50,467 bases of DNA from RGIG4140 sp045632845. Its GTDB lineage: Bacteria > Pseudomonadota > Alphaproteobacteria > CAAHEQ01 > UBA3637. Shown piece after piece: positions 6,733-14,046 of the stretch (positions are counted from its first letter, which is position 1; each line of letters opens with the position of its first letter). The stretch is from assembly GCA_045632845.1 (NCBI GenBank), contig JAZQXL010000021.1:1-50467 (forward strand), written 5' to 3'. The notes beneath the pieces are model-generated. The model was not told the origin of the DNA. It saw only the letters and a list, made by a program, of their open reading frames with translations, and did no database searches. The position numbers were made by a program, and so were the translations under genes.

Positions 6733-7650
6733 TTATTTCATACAGCTTGCAACTTCTGCTGCGAAATCTTCATTTTTCTTTTCCAAACCTTCGCCCAAAG
6801 CAAAGCGAACATAGCTTGTCAATGCAACGTCTGTGCCAAGTTCTTTAGCTGCAGCTGCAACAACATCTTTGACTTTTTTGTCTGGATCCATAATGAAAGC
6901 TTGTTCCAAAAGAACAACTTCTTCATGGAATTTGCGGATACGGCCTTCAACCATTTTTTCAATAATGTTTGCAGGTTTACCACTTGCTTTTGCTTGTTCT
7001 TCATAAATTGATTTTTCGTGAGCGAGTGTTTCAGCATCAACGTCTTCAATTTTCAAGAAACGTGGGGAAGAAGCTGCAATGTGCATTGCAATTTTTTTGC
7101 CAAGATCAGCCAATTGAGCTTGATCGCCTGTGCTTTCAAGAGCAACCAATACACCAATTTTACCTTGGTTAGGAACAACAGCTGTGTGCATGTATGGAAC
7201 AACAACACCTGTGTTAACTGAAACAGAAGCTGCACGGCGTAAGCTCATGTTTTCGCCAATTTTAGCGATAAGTTCTGTTAAAGTTGTGTCGATTGTTTTG
7301 CCATCAACTGTTTCGTTTTTCATAGCTTCGACATCACCATTTGTTGTTAAAGCAGCACCGAGCATTTTTGTAAGCATAGCTTGGAATTCTGCGTTTCTTG
7401 CAACGAAGTCTGTTTCTGAGTTCAATTCAACGATAGCACCTTTGTTGCCTTCAACAACAACACCAACCAAACCTTGTGATGCAATGCGTCCAGCTTTTTT
7501 CTCAGCAACAGAAAGACCTTTTTTTCTCAAAAAGTCGATTGCTCCTTCTAAATCACCGCCAGTTTCTGATAATGCTTTTTTGCATTCCATCATACCAGCA
7601 CCAGTTTTTTCACGCAGTTCTTTAACTAAAGCTGCTGTAATTTCTGCCAT
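6733..7650 (-). CDS. tsf: elongation factor Ts
   Basis: Guanine nucleotide exchange factor for EF-Tu in the cytoplasm. The N-terminal UBA-like domain begins MAEITAALVKELREKTGAGMM. The TDFVARN motif that contacts EF-Tu is present at about residue 80, followed by the two core subdomains. Its 305 aa is usual for alphaproteobacterial EF-Ts. It is preceded by GGAG and follows rpsB, the canonical order. A hairpin between the two genes may reduce read-through into tsf. Confidence 0.98.
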   Translation of the reverse strand: MAEITAALVKELREKTGAGMMECKKALSETGGDLEGAIDFLRKKGLSVAEKKAGRIASQGLVGVVVEGNKGAIVELNSETDFVARNAEFQAMLTKMLGAALTTNGDVEAMKNETVDGKTIDTTLTELIAKIGENMSLRRAASVSVNTGVVVPYMHTAVVPNQGKIGVLVALESTGDQAQLADLGKKIAMHIAASSPRFLKIEDVDAETLAHEKSIYEEQAKASGKPANIIEKMVEGRIRKFHEEVVLLEQAFIMDPDKKVKDVVAAAAKELGTDVALTSYVRFALGEGLEKKNEDFAAEVASCMK

Positions 7651-7693
7651 TTTTTGCTCCTTTAATAAAAAAAGTTTAAAATAAAAAGGGAAG

Positions 7694-7713
7694 GGAGGGT
7701 ATTTCTACCCTCC
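7694..7713 (-). terminator. intergenic hairpin between rpsB and tsf (possible attenuator)
   Basis: GGAGGGTA (7694-7701) pairs perfectly with TACCCTCC (7706-7713). On the minus strand the loop is GAAA, and CTTCCCTTTTT follows rather than a clean T-run. A partial terminator or mRNA-stabilising hairpin would suit the different dosage of S2 and EF-Ts. Confidence 0.55.
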
Positions 7714-7725
7714 GTTAATAAAAGC

Positions 7726-8487
7726 TTAAGCTTTTGGTGTTTCTGTTTCTGCAACAGGGTTCACAACAGCACCCAAATCAACACCAGCTGCTTTCAATTC
7801 AGCTTGCATGCCGTCTAAAACAGCTGCACTGATTAAGTCACAGTAAAGGTTGATTGCGCGAAGTGCGTCATCATTTCCAGGAATTGGGAATTGAATTCCA
7901 TCTGGATTTGCGTTTGAGTCACAAATTGCAACAACAGGAATGCCTAATTTTTTAGCTTCGCTGATTGCGAGCTCTTCTTTTGGAGCGTCGATAACGAAGA
8001 TCAAATCAGGGCGACCATTCATGTTTTGGATACCACCTAATGAAGCGAACAATTTTTCACGTTCACGAGAAAGGTTCAATTTTTCTTTCTTTGTTAAGCC
8101 GTTTAATTCGCCTTTTTCTGTTTTTGCGTCAATGTCTTTTAAGCGTTTGATGCTTGAAGAAATTGTTTTCCAGTTTGTGAGCATACCGCCAAGCCAACGG
8201 TGGTTGACATAGAATTGACCACAACGTGTTGCAGCTGTTGCAACAGCTTCTTGAGCTTGCATTTTTGTACCAACGAACAAGATTTTGCCACCTTTAGCAG
8301 CAACATCACGAACAGCTTCTAAAGCACGTTGAAGCATTGGTTGAGTTTGTGTCAAGTCTAAGATATGAACACCTTCACGTACGCCATAAATGTATGGTCC
8401 CATTTTTGGGTTCCATCTGCGAGCGTTGTGACCAAAGTGAACACCGTTTTCGATGAGTTGACGAATTGTAATTGTTGGAAGTGACAT
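7726..8487 (-). CDS. rpsB: 30S ribosomal protein S2
   Basis: Component of the small ribosomal subunit. Family hallmarks include IRQLIENGVHFGHNARRWNPKM at the N-terminus, FVGTKMQAQE, HRWLGGMLTNWKTI, and DLIFVIDAPKEELAISEAKKLGIPVVAICDSNANPDGIQFPIPGNDDA. Its 253 aa is the normal length, with a short C-terminal tail. It is first in the rpsB-tsf operon, with its promoter about 60-90 bp upstream. Confidence 0.98.
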   Translation of the reverse strand: MSLPTITIRQLIENGVHFGHNARRWNPKMGPYIYGVREGVHILDLTQTQPMLQRALEAVRDVAAKGGKILFVGTKMQAQEAVATAATRCGQFYVNHRWLGGMLTNWKTISSSIKRLKDIDAKTEKGELNGLTKKEKLNLSREREKLFASLGGIQNMNGRPDLIFVIDAPKEELAISEAKKLGIPVVAICDSNANPDGIQFPIPGNDDALRAINLYCDLISAAVLDGMQAELKAAGVDLGAVVNPVAETETPKA

Positions 8488-8549
8488 AATAAATTCCTTT
8501 CTTTTTCCAGTTTAACCTCTGTAAAGCAAGATATAAAAAGAGTTTATTT

Positions 8550-8579
8550 ATGATAACTTCAATTCTTGAACAAGTTCAA
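8550..8579 (-). promoter_or_regulatory. predicted rpsB promoter with a palindrome over the -35
   Basis: TTGAAC (8574-8579), an 18-bp spacer and TATCAT (8550-8555) on the minus strand. The -35 is one arm of a perfect palindrome (TTGAAC, 2 nt, GTTCAA; 8566-8579), which could be an operator. The leader to the ATG is about 55 nt; I do not recognise a known S2-binding leader fold. Confidence 0.5.
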
Positions 8580-8741
8580 AATCAAAGACCTTGGCTCAAA
8601 AATATCCCTCTTTTTACACTGGAAGCGTCTGTTTATCTCAAAAATAATTATGTAAAAAAAGATTTTGCCACATTTATTTTCATTAAAACAAACAACGCCG
8701 CCTTACATGTGTGATATAATTTGTTATTGTTTAATATTTAA

Positions 8742-8767
8742 AACGCCCCTTTTTTCAAAGGGACGTT
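8742..8767 (-). terminator. probable terminator of the 70-aa gene
   Basis: AACG-CCCTT pairs with AAGGG-CGTT with one internal mismatch, and a short TTTT follows on the minus strand. It lies about 85 bp beyond the stop of the 70-aa gene. The rest of 8580-8852 holds no ORF or RNA that I can recognise. Confidence 0.5.
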
Positions 8768-8852
8768 CATTTATACACTTTTTTTTTATAAAAATCAAGA
8801 GTTTTTTGCATATAATTTAAAAAAAATTATGCCTCTTTTTGAACAAAAAAAC

Positions 8853-9065
8853 TTATGTTTTACTGCTGAAGGTATAAAGTGCTTCATCAATGTTCCACTT
8901 TACTGGGTTGAATGTGGCTGCTGTGGCAGGAGTGCCTTTAATTTGCATTGATTTAACCCTGTTTTTGTGATCAAGCGTTACAGTTGCATCATTTGTGCAA
9001 TTAATGGAAATACGATGTGTTTTTCCCTTAAGCTTATATTGTCTTTGTGCTTTTACATCAGTCAT
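8853..9065 (-). CDS. small unrecognised protein, 70 aa
   Basis: Unrecognised. It has no signal peptide or membrane segment. It is rich in Lys and Thr and looks mostly beta-stranded: alternating patterns such as QYKLKGKTHRISINC and ATVTLDHKNRVKSMQIKG. An unusually strong ribosome site (AAGGAGGG, 6 nt before ATG) and a near-consensus promoter show that it is a real, well-expressed gene. It is monocistronic. No function is suggested by its neighbours. Confidence 0.75.
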   Translation of the reverse strand: MTDVKAQRQYKLKGKTHRISINCTNDATVTLDHKNRVKSMQIKGTPATAATFNPVKWNIDEALYTFSSKT

Positions 9066-9093
9066 TTTTAACCCTCCTTATCCTCTATTTTTT

Positions 9094-9122
9094 ATTCTAG
9101 GGAATTAAAAATGAAAAATCAA
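9094..9122 (-). promoter_or_regulatory. sigma70 promoter of the 70-aa gene
   Basis: TTGATT (9117-9122), a 17-bp spacer and TAGAAT (9094-9099) on the minus strand, about 30 bp before the start codon. Confidence 0.8.
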
Positions 9123-9171
9123 GTAAAAAATGACTCAAAAGTCTCAAAAAATAAATATGTTATCATAAATT

Positions 9172-10701
9172 TTAAGTGCGAACTGCTGTTTTTCCTCTTC
9201 CATTGGTGGAGGGGGTGCGTTCTTGAGTGATGGTTTTCCCCGACGTTCCAAGTGTTTTGCTTAGATTTGGTTGTGTTTTGGTTGCTGTTTTCACTGTGGT
9301 GGTAGCAACCTTTTGGGTTGGGTTTGCTGCTTTTGTTGATTTTGCTAAATTTGTGCGGGCATCAGCAGCCATTTTCTGTGCTATTTGAACACGTTTAACA
9401 CTTGATTGCTTGGCAAGATAGTAACTTTCAGCATTTTGTTTGGCTGTTTGTCTTGCTTGCAAGATTTCTTGTTCAGTTAAGTCGCGGCCCAGTCTGTCAT
9501 GTTCAATTTGAATGGAGCCAAGGCTTGCAATTTCACGAATGAATGCTTGGCTGATGCCTAAATTCATATGCTTGGAACCATAAGAACCTAGGGTTTCTCC
9601 AGCATAAGCGGCCGCATATTTATGCAGTTGATCAGCATGTTTTTTTCTTTCTTCTTCAGTCATGTTGGGTGAAAAAGGAAATTTTGTTTTAATTGTATCA
9701 TAATAATCTGCCACAATTCTTCTACCAAGAGCGCGCAAATCAGGGTCACCATCTTTGTTCAGTTTGGGAACAGGTAAATATCCGTTATACTTTCCATTTT
9801 TAGGCGATTTTAAAATTTTTCCTTCTCTGAGCATTGCTTTTAATTTATCACTTCCAAGCATTCCTTGATAGTGTAAATCTGAAGCAACCCATTCAAGTAA
9901 AGGATCTCTTTTTTTATCGCCGATTAATCTATTAAGTTCTTGATTCTTTTTAAAAAATCTTTTGTATAAAAGCTTATCTGCACTTTCTGGTGTGATGAGA
10001 TAGGAAAAGTCATTTAAAGTTTTTTGGTTGACGTTTGTTCTTGTTCCCATGTTTTTCAAAAGATCTTTAATTAATGCTCGTTTTTCAGCTTTTGAAAGGT
10101 TAGCTGGAACGCTTATTTCGTTGCCTTTTTTATCTTTTTTATAGGTTGCAAAAGTGATCAGATCTAAAAGTTCTTCATCCTCTTTGATTAATCCCCCTTT
10201 TTTGGTGAAAAATGTGCCATATCCAATGGTTAAACCATCTCGTTTATCACGTGTACAAACATAAAAACGTTCTGCGTGTTTGCGAGCAGGGGTGTCCTTT
10301 GTTGCATCAGTTGTGGGTCTTAATCTGGCAGTGCTTTCAACTTCAAGAAAAGAGGTGAAATTGGCAAATCTTATTAATAAGGCATTTGAACCATTTGTAG
10401 GTTGAACAAGTGTTTTTTGTGCTGCAGCGTGGAGAGACTCTTCGCTTCCATTGAGAGTGCCAGATGTGAGATTTTCTGTTTTTGGTTGGGTTAAAGTTCC
10501 TTTTTGCTCTGCATTTGCTGCTTGAGAAGGGGCTATTGCCTGTGCTGCATCATTGGGTGTTGGCGCTGCTGCAGAAGGGGTTATGGATTGGGCTGCCCCA
10601 TTAGGTGTTGGATTAGAAACAAGTGGTGGAACAATGTATTGTTCCTGAGGTTTTGGCTTTTCCCCTCTAAGCCAACTAATAATTCCTTCTAACATGCGCA
10701 T
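9172..10701 (-). CDS. divergent lysozyme-like (GH24-type) protein, 509 aa
   Basis: No signal peptide is seen. Residues 30-65 are a low-complexity Ala/Pro/Gln linker with repeated PTPN(G/D)AAQ units. From about 105 to 400 there is a globular domain whose start (FTSFLEVES...RDGLTIGYGT) has the spacing elements of lysozyme-fold muramidases: a Glu (E120 or E122), an Asp (D152 or D155) and the TIGYG-T signature (158-163). An insertion of about 20 residues lies between the Glu and Asp. The remainder is much longer than a phage lysozyme. The C-terminal 90 residues are Ala/Thr/Lys-rich. A peptidoglycan-cutting role, possibly as a secreted or injected effector, is inferred. No phage genes lie nearby. 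The ribosome site is AAGGGGGG. Confidence 0.5.
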   Translation of the reverse strand: MRMLEGIISWLRGEKPKPQEQYIVPPLVSNPTPNGAAQSITPSAAAPTPNDAAQAIAPSQAANAEQKGTLTQPKTENLTSGTLNGSEESLHAAAQKTLVQPTNGSNALLIRFANFTSFLEVESTARLRPTTDATKDTPARKHAERFYVCTRDKRDGLTIGYGTFFTKKGGLIKEDEELLDLITFATYKKDKKGNEISVPANLSKAEKRALIKDLLKNMGTRTNVNQKTLNDFSYLITPESADKLLYKRFFKKNQELNRLIGDKKRDPLLEWVASDLHYQGMLGSDKLKAMLREGKILKSPKNGKYNGYLPVPKLNKDGDPDLRALGRRIVADYYDTIKTKFPFSPNMTEEERKKHADQLHKYAAAYAGETLGSYGSKHMNLGISQAFIREIASLGSIQIEHDRLGRDLTEQEILQARQTAKQNAESYYLAKQSSVKRVQIAQKMAADARTNLAKSTKAANPTQKVATTTVKTATKTQPNLSKTLGTSGKTITQERTPSTNGRGKTAVRT

Positions 10702-10742
10702 GGAAATCCCCCCTTATGAAAAAATGTCCGACTACTTCTTAT

Positions 10743-10771
10743 ATGGTAGCATATCTTTTTATTTGGGACAA
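10743..10771 (-). promoter_or_regulatory. promoter of the lysozyme-like gene
   Basis: TTGTCC (10766-10771), a 17-bp spacer ending in TGC (extended -10), and TACCAT (10743-10748) on the minus strand. Confidence 0.7.
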
Positions 10772-10779
10772 GAAAAAAC

Positions 10780-11202
10780 TTATTTTTCCTTAAATGCGAA
10801 GTACTTAAGAGCAATATAGCTATAAACAGTGATAAGCACAAGGGCGATAAATTCAGCCACATAAGCATTCAATCCGACAAAACGCATCAATCCTTCAAGT
10901 AAAATGGCATTGATGATGTAGCTTCCAAACCAAGTGACAAGGCACTTGATATATTCTTTAATGTAGTTACCTTTTGTGTCAAAGACATAAACCTTTTGTG
11001 TTACATAGCTGTTGACGGAGGAAAGAAGAAAGCTTAAAAACAAAGCCATTTGTGCAGGTATGGTAAGATAAACAAAAAGCGCATAAAGAGCGTATGAAAA
11101 AACAGTGTTATACCCGCCAACAAGTAAAAATCTTATTTTTTGAGGAAATCGCATCCAAAATTGAAATAGTTTTTGATAAAGCTGAATGAGTTGTTTGAAC
11201 AT
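10780..11202 (-). CDS. GtrA-family membrane protein, 140 aa
   Basis: The start is set at the second in-frame ATG (MFKQL), which has AAGGGGG 5 nt upstream; the longer ORF from 11247 has no site. There are four hydrophobic segments. The RFLLVGGYNTVFSY motif at TM1 and the LSSVNSYVTQKVYVF motif after TM2 are typical of GtrA proteins, known for flipping or aiding transfer of lipid-linked sugars for glycosylation of surface polysaccharide. No partner glycosyltransferase is adjacent; the family 2 enzyme at 34149-35615 is distant. The substrate is unknown. Confidence 0.85.
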   Translation of the reverse strand: MFKQLIQLYQKLFQFWMRFPQKIRFLLVGGYNTVFSYALYALFVYLTIPAQMALFLSFLLSSVNSYVTQKVYVFDTKGNYIKEYIKCLVTWFGSYIINAILLEGLMRFVGLNAYVAEFIALVLITVYSYIALKYFAFKEK

Positions 11203-11237
11203 ATTTCCCCCTTTGTTTGTTCTGTTTTGTGAGAAGA

Positions 11238-11266
11238 AGTGTAGCAATATTTTTAAATGATGTCAC
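11238..11266 (-). promoter_or_regulatory. predicted promoter of the GtrA gene
   Basis: GTGACA (11261-11266), a 17-bp spacer ending in TGC, and TACACT (11238-11243) on the minus strand. Confidence 0.65.
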
Positions 11267-11340
11267 TCTTTTTTTTGTTTAAACCACTTTTTGTGGTGTT
11301 TTTTCTTTTTAATAAATAGAAAGAGGGGTGTTGAGTAATA

Positions 11341-11379
11341 AAAAAAGGCGTTTCATTGGCCAGATGAAACACCTTTTTT
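11341..11379 (-). terminator. intrinsic terminator of the VirB2-like gene (bidirectional form)
   Basis: AAAAAAGG-GTTTCAT pairs with ATGAAAC-CCTTTTTT around a 7-nt loop with a single C/A mismatch. T-runs lie on both sides. Confidence 0.85.
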
Positions 11380-11402
11380 AATAGAATTAATCGAGAACTT
11401 AA

Positions 11403-11783
11403 TTAGTTAGCGCCACCACCTGTGAGTGTATCGCCGAATTGATCTCCAGTCCAAGACATATTGCCAGTGCTACCACCGTCGCTGGATGTAACATAGTCAA
11501 CAACTGCACCAGCCAAGGCAACGATTGCCAAGCCAGCTGCTAAAGCTGCAAGCCATGTCCATTTGATTTTTCCGAAAATAGCAGCAAAACCCAAGCCGAC
11601 CAAACCGAAACCGCCAACAATAAAGATGACAGAACGGACAGATTGGAATGTTGATGTTAAACGTTCACTAATTGTTGAAAAAACGTTGTCGCCTGCAAAT
11701 GCAGATGTGGCCATAAATGCAACCGCAAAAAGTGCAACATATGCTAACACTTTGAAGTAGCGATTTGTTAATGATTTCATCAT
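11403..11783 (-). CDS. VirB2/TrbC-like pilin subunit, 126 aa
   Basis: A clear signal peptide (residues 1-30, SAFA then GDN) is followed by two strongly hydrophobic helices (about 49-68 and 74-95) joined by a short basic turn (GKIKW). A polar Gly/Ser/Thr tail ends the protein. This is the layout of VirB2/TrbC major pilins of type IV secretion systems, also seen in other small two-helix secreted proteins. It stands alone with its own strong promoter and terminator; no virB3-virB11 genes are in the window, so a scattered T4SS is possible. The call rests on architecture more than on sequence motifs. Confidence 0.65.
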   Translation of the reverse strand: MMKSLTNRYFKVLAYVALFAVAFMATSAFAGDNVFSTISERLTSTFQSVRSVIFIVGGFGLVGLGFAAIFGKIKWTWLAALAAGLAIVALAGAVVDYVTSSDGGSTGNMSWTGDQFGDTLTGGGAN

Positions 11784-11829
11784 GATGTATACTCCCTAAT
11801 AAAATTGTTGAACGATATCTTCACTTTCT

Positions 11830-11858
11830 ATTTTACCAAAAAAGGGAACACCTGTCAA
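11830..11858 (-). promoter_or_regulatory. near-consensus promoter of the VirB2-like gene
   Basis: TTGACA (11853-11858), a 17-bp spacer ending in TGG, and TAAAAT (11830-11835) on the minus strand; high expression is expected, as suits a structural subunit. Confidence 0.85.
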
Positions 11859-11907
11859 TAAAATTTTGTATAAAACACATAAAAATGATGCTAATTTTAG
11901 AAAAAAA

Positions 11908-12078
11908 TTAAGATGTTGGTTTATTTATGAGTTCTTTTAGAAATTCTTTAAGTGAATGTTTTGTATGAATGCAAAATGGTCTGTCAATTCCATTAATGTT
12001 ATTAAACAGATCTGCAGCTTGTTTTGGGGCATTATTTTCAAAAAAGAATAAGAGAGTGTGTTTTGATAACGTGAGGAT
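11908..12078 (-). pseudogene. open frame without a start, directly after the stops of the 232-aa gene
   Basis: After TAG TAA (12084-12079), the same frame stays open for 56 codons with coding-like composition (for example ENNAPKQAADLFNNI and DRPFCIHTKHSLKEFLKEL) and ends in TAA. It has no start codon near its beginning and no ribosome site. It could be the degraded tail of the upstream gene, a remnant of another gene, or a read-through extension. I do not recognise the sequence. Confidence 0.45.
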
Positions 12079-12081
12079 TTA

Positions 12082-12780
12082 CTATTTAAATGAAAAATTT
12101 TGAGATAGAATATGACTGATAAAATCTTGATAGTTTTTTGTATTTTTTGCTATTTCTATAAAATTAGAGGCGTATTTATCAAGATTTTCATAACCTGTTT
12201 GTGTTGAGTTTTTAAATTCAGGGTATCTTGTGTTTAAAATTGCGCAAGCAGATAGTTCACTTATTCCCCAAAGCTGTGCATCTGGCAATTCTTGTTTTGT
12301 TTTAAGTTCTCTTGTTTTGATGAAAATTTGTGATAAAGTAATTTCAAATAGAACGCTATAAATGTGATAAAGTGGATTTTCTTTTTGAAAAGTTTGATAG
12401 TTAACAACAATATTGGGTTCTTGCCAGTTTGAGATTACATCTAAATGGTAAGCTATTAATACTCTATATGTAGGAATTGGTTCTTTGAAGAAAGTGTTTA
12501 ATACATCAAAATAATAATTTCCTTTTTCAGACCAGATTTTTTCAAAATGTTGTTGAGCTTGTTTTAAAGTTGGTAGATTTTTTTTGTAAGTGTTTTCTAA
12601 AAAATCTTCTAGTTTTTCATCCCACTCATATCTTGGTTTTTTATACATTTCTTCTGCAAGTGAATATGGAAAATTGTATTGTATAGACCTTTTCTTGTGG
12701 CTGATTCCAACACTGTTTACGCAAAACATATCCATTAATTTTTGTTTTTCTGTGTCTTTAGAAATATATAACTTAATCAT
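12082..12780 (-). CDS. unrecognised protein, 232 aa, possibly truncated
   Basis: No signal peptide or membrane segment is seen. The protein is helical and rich in aromatic and Lys residues. The segment HIYSVLFEITLSQIF, followed by LPDAQLWGISELSACAIL, has the helix-then-helix layout found in gluzincin-like metalloprotease relatives, but the zinc-binding HExxH is not present, so I assign no activity. Initiation is odd: there is no Shine-Dalgarno, and a TATAAT lies only about 20 nt before the ATG. It ends in tandem stops followed by an open frame (see 11908-12078). It is divergent from queH. Confidence 0.6.
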   Translation of the reverse strand: MIKLYISKDTEKQKLMDMFCVNSVGISHKKRSIQYNFPYSLAEEMYKKPRYEWDEKLEDFLENTYKKNLPTLKQAQQHFEKIWSEKGNYYFDVLNTFFKEPIPTYRVLIAYHLDVISNWQEPNIVVNYQTFQKENPLYHIYSVLFEITLSQIFIKTRELKTKQELPDAQLWGISELSACAILNTRYPEFKNSTQTGYENLDKYASNFIEIAKNTKNYQDFISHILSQNFSFK

Positions 12781-12944
12781 TGAAATTGCTGTGTTGTTTA
12801 TTATATTTGCTGAAATGGGTGTGAGTTGAATTTTAATTTTTTATATAACCTTGTTTAAATAAGACTGAAAAATATGTTATTGTCAATAAAAATTTGTTTG
12901 TTTTTCAAATAAATATTCTTTTTTGTTAAAGTTGTTTATTGTGC

Positions 12945-12973
12945 TTGAAAAATAAATAAAAATCTGTTAAAAT
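12945..12973 (+). promoter_or_regulatory. queH promoter, predicted to give a (near-)leaderless mRNA
   Basis: TTGAAA (12945-12950), a 17-bp spacer and TAAAAT (12968-12973). The expected transcript start, about 12980, is 2 nt from the queH ATG, and no Shine-Dalgarno is present. Confidence 0.7.
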
Positions 12974-12981
12974 ATTGCCTT

Positions 12982-13551
12982 ATGAAAGAAAAAATACCTG
13001 AAACACTGATTTGTGATAAAAATGCCAAGATATTGCTTTTATCTTGTTGTGCGCCTTGCTCAATTGAGGTGATTTTACGTTTGAAACAGTTGGGTTATAA
13101 TTTCACTGTGTTATTTTATAATCCCAATATCAGACCATTTGAAGAATATCAAAAACGGTTGCAAGAAAATAAACGTCTTTGTGAAGAAGAGGGGGTTCCT
13201 TTTATTGATCTTCCTTGGGATAATGAAAAGTGGTGTGAAACCATTAAAGGTCTTGAAAATGAGCCTGAACGAGGGAGAAGGTGCGACAAATGCTTTAAAT
13301 TAAGGCTCACTCAGGCTGCTCAGTATGCAAAAGAAAATGGCTTTACACATTTTACCTCTGTCTTAGGTATTTCAAGATACAAAAATTTTGATCAAGTTAC
13401 AAATATCGCCATTCAAGTTGCATCAACTGAAAATATCCCTTACATCACCACCAATTGGCGCAAAAATGGAGGGGAAGACTTGCGTGCTAAGTTAGCAAAA
13501 GAGCGGGGATTATATCATCAAACCTATTGTGGTTGTACCCCAAGGGAATAA
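12982..13551 (+). CDS. queH: epoxyqueuosine reductase QueH
   Basis: Catalyses the last step of queuosine synthesis, reducing epoxyqueuosine in tRNA; it is the non-B12 alternative to QueG. The family cysteines are all there: CCAPC at the N-terminus, RCDKCFKLRL in the middle, and YCGC near the C-terminus, which together hold the iron-sulfur cluster and metal site. YNPNI and the SVLGISRYKN motif are also typical. Its 189 aa is normal. There is no ribosome site, and the promoter position implies a leaderless transcript. No other queuosine gene is in the window. Confidence 0.95.
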   Translation: MKEKIPETLICDKNAKILLLSCCAPCSIEVILRLKQLGYNFTVLFYNPNIRPFEEYQKRLQENKRLCEEEGVPFIDLPWDNEKWCETIKGLENEPERGRRCDKCFKLRLTQAAQYAKENGFTHFTSVLGISRYKNFDQVTNIAIQVASTENIPYITTNWRKNGGEDLRAKLAKERGLYHQTYCGCTPRE

Positions 13552-13695
13552 AGGGTTATCTTAGCTGATTTTTCAAAACTTGTGTGCATTATAAAGGGGC
13601 AAACCAACTTTTCATTATTCTTTGAGTGCTACTTAAACAATGCTTTTTAAGTTATTTATTAATCAATCTATTTTTAAAATTTAAGAGATGTTTTT

Positions 13696-13866
13696 TTATT
13701 CCATCACGCTTGGTGCATCAGGGTTCATTTTAAACCATTGAGTGATAAATTCTTCAATCTCACTTTCGTCCATGCCACATCTTATTTTGAGCATTGTTTT
13801 TTTGAAAATGAGTGTTTCTGACCCTTTCATAATTTCATTGGCTGTCCATAAATCTAAAACTGACAT
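13696..13866 (-). CDS. small protein of 56 aa
   Basis: An ATG with AAGGGT 6 nt upstream opens a 57-codon frame that ends in TAA. The product is acidic and helical (MSVLDLWTANEIMKGSETLI at the start, MDESEIEEFITQWFKMNPD further on). It has no signal peptide or membrane segment and a single cysteine. A consensus promoter (13914-13942) lies in the right place, which is the main reason to accept it as a gene. It is unrecognised; it could be a small regulator or an antitoxin-like protein, but nothing shows this. Confidence 0.7.
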   Translation of the reverse strand: MSVLDLWTANEIMKGSETLIFKKTMLKIRCGMDESEIEEFITQWFKMNPDAPSVME

Positions 13867-13913
13867 TTTATACCCTTGTTAGTAGTTGATTTTCCTCGTT
13901 TTGTAACGTAAAT

Positions 13914-13942
13914 TATATAACACATATTTGTCTGTCTGTCAA
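13914..13942 (-). promoter_or_regulatory. consensus promoter of the 56-aa gene
   Basis: TTGACA (13937-13942), a 17-bp spacer and TATATA (13914-13919) on the minus strand. Confidence 0.8.
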
Positions 13943-13988
13943 AGGGTGTTTGATAAAAAAAATAAATCTTGTTTTGTATTAAAATAAC

Positions 13989-14017
13989 TTGACAAAACAA
14001 GTTTTAAAGAGTATACT
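13989..14017 (+). promoter_or_regulatory. consensus promoter of the 380-aa gene
   Basis: TTGACA (13989-13994), a 17-bp spacer and TATACT (14012-14017). An ACTTG/CAAGT inverted pair with a 6-nt centre surrounds the -35 and could be an operator. It is back to back with the promoter of the 56-aa gene, with 46 bp between the two -35 boxes. Confidence 0.85.
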
Positions 14018-14046
14018 CTTTTAATGCTTGTGAAAAAGGAGGATTT

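Noticed and set aside
7130..7684. 184-aa plus-strand ORF opposite tsf
   Set aside because: It is an antisense shadow of a highly conserved gene, with no ribosome site and Ser/Thr/Pro-rich nonsense composition.
8566..8579. LexA (SOS) box upstream of rpsB
   Set aside because: Alphaproteobacterial LexA sites are direct GTTC repeats with a 7-nt spacer; here the arms are inverted with a 2-nt centre, and rpsB is not an SOS gene.
9172..11783. Prophage remnant, suggested by a lysozyme-like gene
   Set aside because: No phage structural, integrase or replication genes are present, each gene has a host-like promoter, and composition does not change.
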